Assembly (NCBI GenBank): GCA_904066235.2
Contig: CAJFCV020000006.1
Location: forward strand, 6,014,001-6,078,000
Reading direction: 5' to 3'
Length of the DNA: 64,000 nucleotides
Origin: Bursaphelenchus xylophilus
Lineage: Eukaryota > Nematoda > Chromadorea > Rhabditida > Aphelenchoididae
The notes under the pieces are model-generated. The model did no database searches, was not told the DNA's origin, and saw only the letters and a program-made list of their open reading frames with translations. Shown here piece by piece: positions 56,277 to 64,000 of the stretch; the stretch's first letter is position 1, and each line of letters begins with the position of its first letter. Both the position numbers and the translations under genes were made by a program.

Positions 56277-59200
56277 GACGCGACCTACACCATTCGAAAC
56301 ATTACTGAATGAGATTTTAAAATCTTAAATTTCGCCTTTTTTGGAGCCAAATTGCGCCCGTACCAGGCCGAACACTCTGATATTACACTAGGCACTAATA
56401 AAAAATAAAGTGAATTAGAGATGTCGGAGTGAACTGACGTGACCTACACCATTCGAAACATTACTGAATGAGATTTTAAAATCTTAAATTTCGCCTTTTT
56501 TGGAGCCAAATTGCGCCCGTACCAGGCCGAACACTCTGATATTACACTAGGCACTAATAAAAAATAAAGTGAATTAGAGATGTCGGAGTGAACTGACGTG
56601 ACCTACACCATTCGAAACATTACTGAATGAGATTTTAAAATCTTAAATTTCGCCTTTTTTGGAGCCAAATTGCGCCCGTACCAGGCCGAACACTCTGATA
56701 TTACACTAGGCACTAATAAAAAATAAAGTGAATTAGGGATGTCGGAGTGAACTGACGTGACCCACACCATTCGAAACATTACTGAATGAGATTTTAAAAT
56801 CTTAAATTTCGCCTTTTTTGGAGCCAAATTGCGCCCGTACCAGGCCGAACACTCTGATATTACACTAGGCACTAATAAAAAATAAAGTGAATTAGGGATC
56901 TAGGAGTGAACTGACGTGACCTACACCATTCGAAACATTACTGAATGAGATTTTAAAATCTTAAATTTCGCCTTTTTTGGAGCCAAATTGCGCCCGTACC
57001 AGGCCGAACACTCTGATATTACACTAGGCACTAATAAAAAATAAAGTGAATTAGGGATGTCGGAGTGAACTGACGTGATCTACACCATTCGAAACATTAC
57101 TGAATGAGATTTTAAAATCCCAAATTTCGCCTTTTTTGGAGCCAAATTGCGCCCGTACCAGGCCGAACACTCTGATATTACACTAGGCACTAATAAAAAA
57201 TAAAGTGAATTAGGGATGTCGGAGTGAACTGACGTGACCTACACCATTCGAAACATTCCTGAATGAGATTTTAAAATCCCAAATTTCGCCTTTTTTGGAG
57301 CCAAATTGCGCCCGTACCAGGCCGAACACTCTGATATTACACTAGGCACTAATAAAAAATAAAGTGAATTAGGGATGTCGGAGTGAACTGACGTGACCTA
57401 CACCATTCGAAACATTACTGAATGAGATTTTAAAATCTTAAATTTCGCCTTTTTTGGAGCCAAATTGCGCCCGTACCAGGCCGAACACTCTGGTATTACA
57501 CTAGGCACTAATAAAAAATAAAGTGAATTAGAGATGTCGGAGTGAACTGACGTGACCTACACCATTCGAAACATTACTGAATGAGATTTTAAAATCTTAA
57601 ATTTCGCCTTTTTTGGAGCCAAATTGCGCCCGTACCAGGCCGAACACTCTGATATTACACTAGGCACTAATAAAAAATAAAGTGAATTAGGGATGTCGGA
57701 GTGAACTGACGTGACCTACACCATTCGAAACATTACTGAATGAGATTTTAAAATCTTAAATTTCGCCTTTTTTGGAGCCAAATTGCGCCCGTACCAGGCC
57801 GAACACTCTGATATTACACTAGGCACTAATAAAAAATAAAGTGAATTAGAGATGTCGGAGTGAACTGACGTGACCTACACCATTCGAAACATTACTGAAT
57901 GAGATTTTAAAATCTTAAATTTCGCCTTTTTTGGAGCCAAATTGCGCCCGTACCAGGCCGAACACTCTGATATTACACTAGGCACTAATAAAAAATAAAG
58001 TGAATTAGAGATGTCGGAGTGAACTGACGTGACCTACACCATTCGAAACATTACTGAATGAGATTTTAAAATCTTAAATTTCGCCTTTTTTGGAGCCAAA
58101 TTGCGCCCGTACCAGGCCGAACACTCTGATATTACACTAGGCACTAATAAAAAATAAAGTGAATTAGAGATGTCGGAGTGAACTGACGTGACCTACACCA
58201 TTCGAAACATTACTGAATGAGATTTTAAAATCTTAAATTTCGCCTTTTTTGGAGCCAAATTGCGCCCGTACCAGGCCGAACACTCTGATATTACACTAGG
58301 CACTAATAAAAAATAAAGTGAATTAGAGATGTCGGAGTGAACTGACGTGACCTACACCATTCGAAACATTACTGAATGAGATTTTAAAATCTTAAATTTC
58401 GCCTTTTTTGGAGCCAAATTGCGCCCGTACCAGGCCGAACACTCTGATATTACACTAGGCACTAATAAAAAATAAAGTGAATTAGAGATGTCGGAGTGAA
58501 CTGACGTGACCTACACCATTCGAAACATTACTGAATGAGATTTTAAAATCTTAAATTTCGCCTTTTTTGGAGCCAAATTGCGCCCGTACCAGGCCGAACA
58601 CTCTGATATTACACTAGGCACTAATAAAAAATAAAGTGAATTAGAGATGTCGGAGTGAACTGACGTGACCTACACCATTCGAAACATTACTGAATGAGAT
58701 TTTAAAATCTTAAATTTCGCCTTTTTTGGAGCCAAATTGCGCCCGTACCAGGCCGAACACTCTGATATTACACTAGGCACTAATAAAAAATAAAGTGAAT
58801 TAGAGATGTCGGAGTGAACTGACGTGACCTACACCATTCGAAACATTACTGAATGAGATTTTAAAATCTTAAATTTCGCCTTTTTTGGAGCCAAATTGCG
58901 CCCGTACCAGGCCGAACACTCTGATATTACACTAGGCACTAATAAAAAATAAAGTGAATTAGAGATGTCGGAGTGAACTGACGCGACCTACACCATTCGA
59001 AACATTACTGAATGAGATTTTAAAATCTTAAATTTCGCCTTTTTTGGAGCCAAATTGCGCCCGTACCAGGCCGAACACTCTGATATTACACTAGGCACTA
59101 ATAAAAAATAAAGTGAATTAGAGATGTCGGAGTGAACTGACGTGACCTACACCATTCGAAACATTACTGAATGAGATTTTAAAATCTTAAATTTCGCCTT

Positions 59201-60200
59201 TTTTGGAGCCAAATTGCGCCCGTACCAGGCCGAACACTCTGATATTACACTAGGCACTAATAAAAAATAAAGTGAATTAGAGATGTCGGAGTGAACTGAC
59301 GTGACCTACACCATTCGAAACATTACTGAATGAGATTTTAAAATCTTAAACTTCGCCTTTTTTGGAGCCAAATTGCGCCCGTACCAGGCCGAACACTCTG
59401 ATATTACACTAGGCACTAATAAAAAATAAAGTGAATTAGGGATGTCGGAGTGAACTGACGTGACCCACACCATTCGAAACATTACTGAATGAGATTTTAA
59501 AATCTTAAATTTCGCCTTTTTTGGAGCCAAATTGCGCCCGTACCAGGCCGAACACTCTGATATTACACTAGGCACTAATAAAAAATAAAGTGAATTAGGG
59601 ATCTAGGAGTAAACTGACGTGACCTACACCATTCGAAACATTACTGAATGAGATTTTAAAATCTTAAATTTCGCCTTTTTTGGAGCCAAATTGCGCCCGT
59701 ACCAGGCCGAACACTCTGATATTACACTAGGCACTAATAAAAAATAAAGTGAATTAGGGATGTCGGAGTGAACTGACGTGATCTACACCATTCGAAACAT
59801 TACTGAATGAGATTTTAAAATCCCAAATTTCGCCTTTTTTGGAGCCAAATTGCGCCCGTACCAGGCCGAACACTCTGATATTACACTAGGCACTAATAAA
59901 AAATAAAGTGAATTAGGGATGTCGGAGTGAACTGACGTGACCTACACCATTCGAAACATTCCTGAATGAGATTTTAAAATCCCAAATTTCGCCTTTTTTG
60001 GAGCCAAATTGCGCCCGTACCAGGCCGAACACTCTGATATTACACTAGGCACTAATAAAAAATAAAGTGAATTAGGGATGTCGGAGTGAACTGACGTGAC
60101 CTACACCATTCGAAACATTACTGAATGAGATTTTAAAATCTTAAATTTCGCCTTTTTTGGAGCCAAATTGCGCCCGTACCAGGCCGAACACTCTGGTATT
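56277..60200. repeat. 17-monomer (2,703-bp) duplicated block in satellite
   Basis: Seven single-base or short markers recur exactly 2,703 bp (17 x 159) apart: GACGCGACCTACACC (56277, 58980), GACCCACACC (56758, 59461), TCTAGGAGT (56899, 59602), GATCTACACC (57077, 59780), CATTCCTGAA (57254, 59957), CTCTGGTATT (57488, 60191) and the paired two-unit open frames (56603, 59306). Order is preserved across about 1.2 kb, so this is a block duplication, a higher-order unit. Confidence 0.9.
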
Positions 60201-63200
60201 ACACTAGGCACTAATAAAAAATAAAGTGAATTAGAGATGTCGGAGTGAACTGACGTGACCTACACCATTCGAAACATTACTGAATGAGATTTTAAAATCT
60301 TAAATTTCGCCTTTTTTGGAGCCAAATTGCGCCCGTACCAGGCCGAACACTCTGATATTACACTAGGCACTAATAAAAAATAAAGTGAATTAGAGATGTC
60401 GGAGTGAACTGACGTGACCTACACCATTCGAAACATTACTGAATGAGATTTTAAAATCTTAAATTTCGCCTTTTTTGGAGCCAAATTGCGCCCGTACCAG
60501 GCCGAACACTCTGATATTACACTAGGCACTAATAAAAAATAAAGTGAATTAGGGATGTCGGAGTGAACTGACGTGACCTACACCATTCGAAACATTACTG
60601 AATGAGATTTTAAAATCTTAAATTTCGCCTTTTTTGGAGCCAAATTGCGCCCGTACCAGGCCGAACACTCTGATATTACACTAGGCACTAATAAAAAATA
60701 AAGTGAATTAGAGATGTCGGAGTGAACTGACGTGACCTACACCATTCGAAACATTACTGAATGAGATTTTAAAATCTTAAATTTCGCCTTTTTTGGAGCC
60801 AAATTGCGCCCGTACCAGGCCGAACACTCTGATATTACACTAGGCACTAATAAAAAATAAAGTGAATTAGAGATGTCGGAGTGAACTGACGTGACCTACA
60901 CCATTCGAAACATTACTGAATGAGATTTTAAAATCTTAAATTTCGCCTTTTTTGGAGCCAAATTGCGCCCGTACCAGGCCGAACACTCTGGTATTACACT
61001 AGGCACTAATAAAAAATAAAGTGAATTAGAGATGTCGGAGTGAACTGACGTGACCTACACCATTCGAAACATTACTGAATGAGATTTTAAAATCTTAAAT
61101 TTCGCCTTTTTTGGAGCCAAATTGCGCCCGTACCAGGCCGAACACTCTGATATTACACTAGGCACTAATAAAAAATAAAGTGAATTAGAGATGTCGGAGT
61201 GAACTGACGTGACCTACACCATTCGAAACATTACTGAATGAGATTTTAAAATCTTAAATTTCGCCTTTTTTGGAGCCAAATTGCGCCCGTACCAGGCCGA
61301 ACACTCTGATATTACACTAGGCACTAATAAAAAATAAAGTGAATTAGGGATGTCGGAGTGAACTGACGTGACCTACACCATTCGAAACATTACTGAATGA
61401 GATTTTAAAATCTTAAATTTCGCCTTTTTTGGAGCCAAATTGCGCCCGTACCAGGCCGAACACTCTGGTATTACACTAGGCACTAATAAAAAATAAAGTG
61501 AATTAGAGATGTCGGAGTGAACTGACGTGACCTACACCATTCGAAACATTACTGAATGAGATTTTAAAATCTTAAATTTCGCCTTTTTTGGAGCCAAATT
61601 GCGCCCGTACCAGGCCGAACACTCTGATATTACACTAGGCACTAATAAAAAATAAAGTGAATTAGAGATGTCGGAGTGAACTGACGTGACCTACACCATT
61701 CGAAACATTACTGAATGAGATTTTAAAATCTTAAATTTCGCCTTTTTTGGAGCCAAATTGCGCCCGTACCAGGCCGAACACTCTGATATTACACTAGGCA
61801 CTAATAAAAAATAAAGTGAATTAGGGATGTCGGAGTGAACTGACGTGACCTACACCATTCGAAACATTACTGAATGAGATTTTAAAATCTTAAATTTCGC
61901 CTTTTTTGGAGCCAAATTGCGCCCGTACCAGGCCGAACACTCTGATATTACACTAGGCACTAATAAAAAATAAAGTGAATTAGAGATGTCGGAGTGAACT
62001 GACGTGACCTACACCATTCGAAACATTACTGAATGAGATTTTAAAATCTTAAATTTCGCCTTTTTTGGAGCCAAATTGCGCCCGTACCAGGCCGAACACT
62101 CTGATATTACACTAGGCACTAATAAAAAATAAAGTGAATTAGAGATGTCGGAGTGAACTGACGTGACCTACACCATTCGAAACATTACTGAATGAGATTT
62201 TAAAATCTTAAATTTCGCCTTTTTTGGAGCCAAATTGCGCCCGTACCAGGCCGAACACTCTGATATTACACTAGGCACTAATAAAAAATAAAGTGAATTA
62301 GAGATGTCGGAGTGAACTGACGTGACCTACACCATTCGAAACATTACTGAATGAGATTTTAAAATCTTAAATTTCGCCTTTTTTGGAGCCAAATTGCGCC
62401 CGTACCAGGCCGAACACTCTGATATTACACTAGGCACTAATAAAAAATAAAGTGAATTAGAGATGTCGGAGTGAACTGACGTGACCTACACCATTCGAAA
62501 CATTACTGAATGAGATTTTAAAATCTTAAATTTCGCCTTTTTTGGAGCCAAATTGCGCCCGTACCAGGCCGAACACTCTGATATTACACTAGGCACTAAT
62601 AAAAAATAAAGTGAATTAGAGATGTCGGAGTGAACTGACGTGACCTACACCATTCGAAACATTACTGAATGAGATTTTAAAATCTTAAATTTTGCCTTTT
62701 TTGGAGCCAAATTGCGCCCGTACCAGGCCGAACACTCTGATATTACACTAGGCACTAATAAAAAATAAAGTGAATTAGAGATGTCGGAGTGAACTGACGC
62801 GACCTATACCGTTCGAAAAATTACAGAATAGAATTTTAAAATCCCAAGTTTCGCCTTTTTTGGAGCCAAATTGCGCCCGTACCAGGCCGAAAACTCTGAT
62901 ATTACACTAAGCACTAATAAAAAATAAAGTGAATTAGAGATGTCGGAGTGAACTGACGTGACCTACACCATTCGAAACATTACTGAATGAGATTTTAAAA
63001 TCTTAAATTTCGCCTTTTTTGGAGCCAAATTGCGCCCGTACCAGGCCGAACACTCTGATATTACACTAGGCACTAATAAAAAATAAAGTGAATTAGAGAC
63101 GTCGGAGTGAACTGACGTGACCTACACCATTCGAAACATTACTGAATGAGATTTTAAAATCTTAAATTTCGCCTTTTTTGGAGCCAAATTGCGCCCGTAC

Positions 63201-64000
63201 CAGGCCGAACACTCTGATATTACACTAGGCACTAATAAAAAATAAAGTGAATTAGAGATGTCGGAGTGAACTGACGCGACCTATACCGTTCGAAACATTA
63301 CAGAACAAAATTTTAAAACCCCAAGTTTCGCCTTTTTTGGAGCCAAATTGCGCCCGTACCAGGCCGAAAACTCTGATATTACACTAAGCACTAATAAAAA
63401 ATAAAGTGAATTAGAGATGTCGGAGTGAACTGACGTGACCTATACCATGCGAAACATTACAGAACAAAATTTTAAAATCCCAAGTTTCGCCTTTTTTGGA
63501 GCCAAATTGCGCCCGTACCAGGCCGAAAACTCTGATATTACACTAAGCACTAATAAAAAATAAAGTGAATTAGAGATGTCGGAGTGAACTGACGTGACCT
63601 ACACCATTCGAAACATTACTGAATGAGATTTTAAAATCTTAAATTTCGCCTTTTTTGGAGCCAAATTGCGCCCGTACCAGGCCGAAAACTCTGATATTAC
63701 ACTAAGCACTAATAAAAAATAAAGTGAATTAGGGATGTCGGAGTGAACTGACGTGACCAATACCGTTCGAAACATTACAGAATAAAATTTTAAAATCCCA
63801 AGTTTCGCCTTTTTTGGAGCCAAATTGCGCCCGTACCAGGCCGAAAACTCTGATATTACACTAAGCACTAATAAAAAATAAAGTGAATTAGAGATGTCGG
63901 AGTGAACTGACGCGACCTATACCGTTCGAAACATTACAGAATAAAATTTTAAAATCCCAAGTTTCGCCTTTTTTGGAGCCAAATTGCGCCCGTACCAGGC

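Larger units (their letters stand above)
49937..64000. repeat. 159-bp satellite DNA array, about 88 copies
   Basis: From about 49937 to the right edge the sequence is a head-to-tail tandem array with a 159-bp period, measured from the spacing of the CGTACCAGGCCGAA motif (49995, 50153, 50312, 50471 and so on). All copies are in the same orientation and very similar, with a few indels of 1 bp in homopolymer runs. The unit contains the motifs TTCGCCTTTTTTGGAGCC, CACTAATAAAAAATAAAG, ATGTCGGAGTGAACTGACG and the 12-bp palindrome GATTTTAAAATC. The array continues beyond the window. No interspersed gene or transposon was seen. Two-unit open frames on the minus strand are a by-product of 159 being divisible by 3. 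Confidence 0.98.

Noticed and set aside
51992..63868. 89-90 aa open frames in the satellite
   Set aside because: They are two-monomer readings of the 159-bp repeat, without start context or any protein features.
49937..64000. CRISPR array
   Set aside because: The repeat is a contiguous head-to-tail satellite in an animal genome with no unique spacers.

Overview
The window is nuclear DNA from an animal, almost certainly a free-living or parasitic nematode. The evidence is genes interrupted by very short introns (many 31-45 bp) with GT...TTTCAG-type junctions, a two-zinc-finger muscleblind, a C. elegans-like importin alpha, and several pairs of same-strand genes whose spacing, internal AATAAA signals and AG acceptors just before the downstream ATG look like operons with trans-splicing. 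I cannot name the species.

Layout. 1-5.2 kb: muscleblind (mbl-1, + strand, six exons, a fold-back element in one intron). 5.5-9.9 kb (- strand): a secreted Thr/Ser-rich mucin-like protein with a C-terminal carbohydrate-binding-like domain, followed 88 bp downstream by a BTB/POZ protein. 10.2-11.5 kb: a complete but dead mariner element. 13.1-15.8 kb: a Ttd14-like P-loop/CYTH protein. 16.9-18.7 kb: importin alpha. 18.7-26.4 kb: a long, comparatively GC-rich stretch without a supported gene. 26.4-28.1 kb: a SAND-domain GMEB-like transcription factor. 28.7-36.9 kb (- strand): TIM29, MPDU1 and a TBC/TLDc (TBC1D24/Skywalker) protein in order along the + strand, transcribed TBC -> MPDU1 -> TIM29. 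40.1-40.9 kb (- strand): unrecognised exons. 41.3-46.2 kb (+ strand): FAM114A then a PLA2G6-like ankyrin/patatin phospholipase. 46.3-49.1 kb (- strand): a DHHC palmitoyltransferase preceded by an ANKRD49-like protein. 49.9-64.0 kb: about 88 tandem copies of a 159-bp satellite running off the right edge.

Functional picture. This is ordinary conserved housekeeping and regulatory content (RNA splicing, nuclear import, dolichol-sugar use, mitochondrial import, membrane traffic, palmitoylation, lipid hydrolysis), with no pathway shared by all genes. The parts that stand out are the satellite array, in which shared monomer variants recur at exact multiples of 159 bp (17-mer and 76-mer spacings), the mucin/CBM-like gene, four candidate operons, and several fold-back or dispersed repeats in introns. 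Exon boundaries were read by hand from GT/AG sites and reading-frame continuity; totals were checked for frame, but no transcript or database evidence was available.
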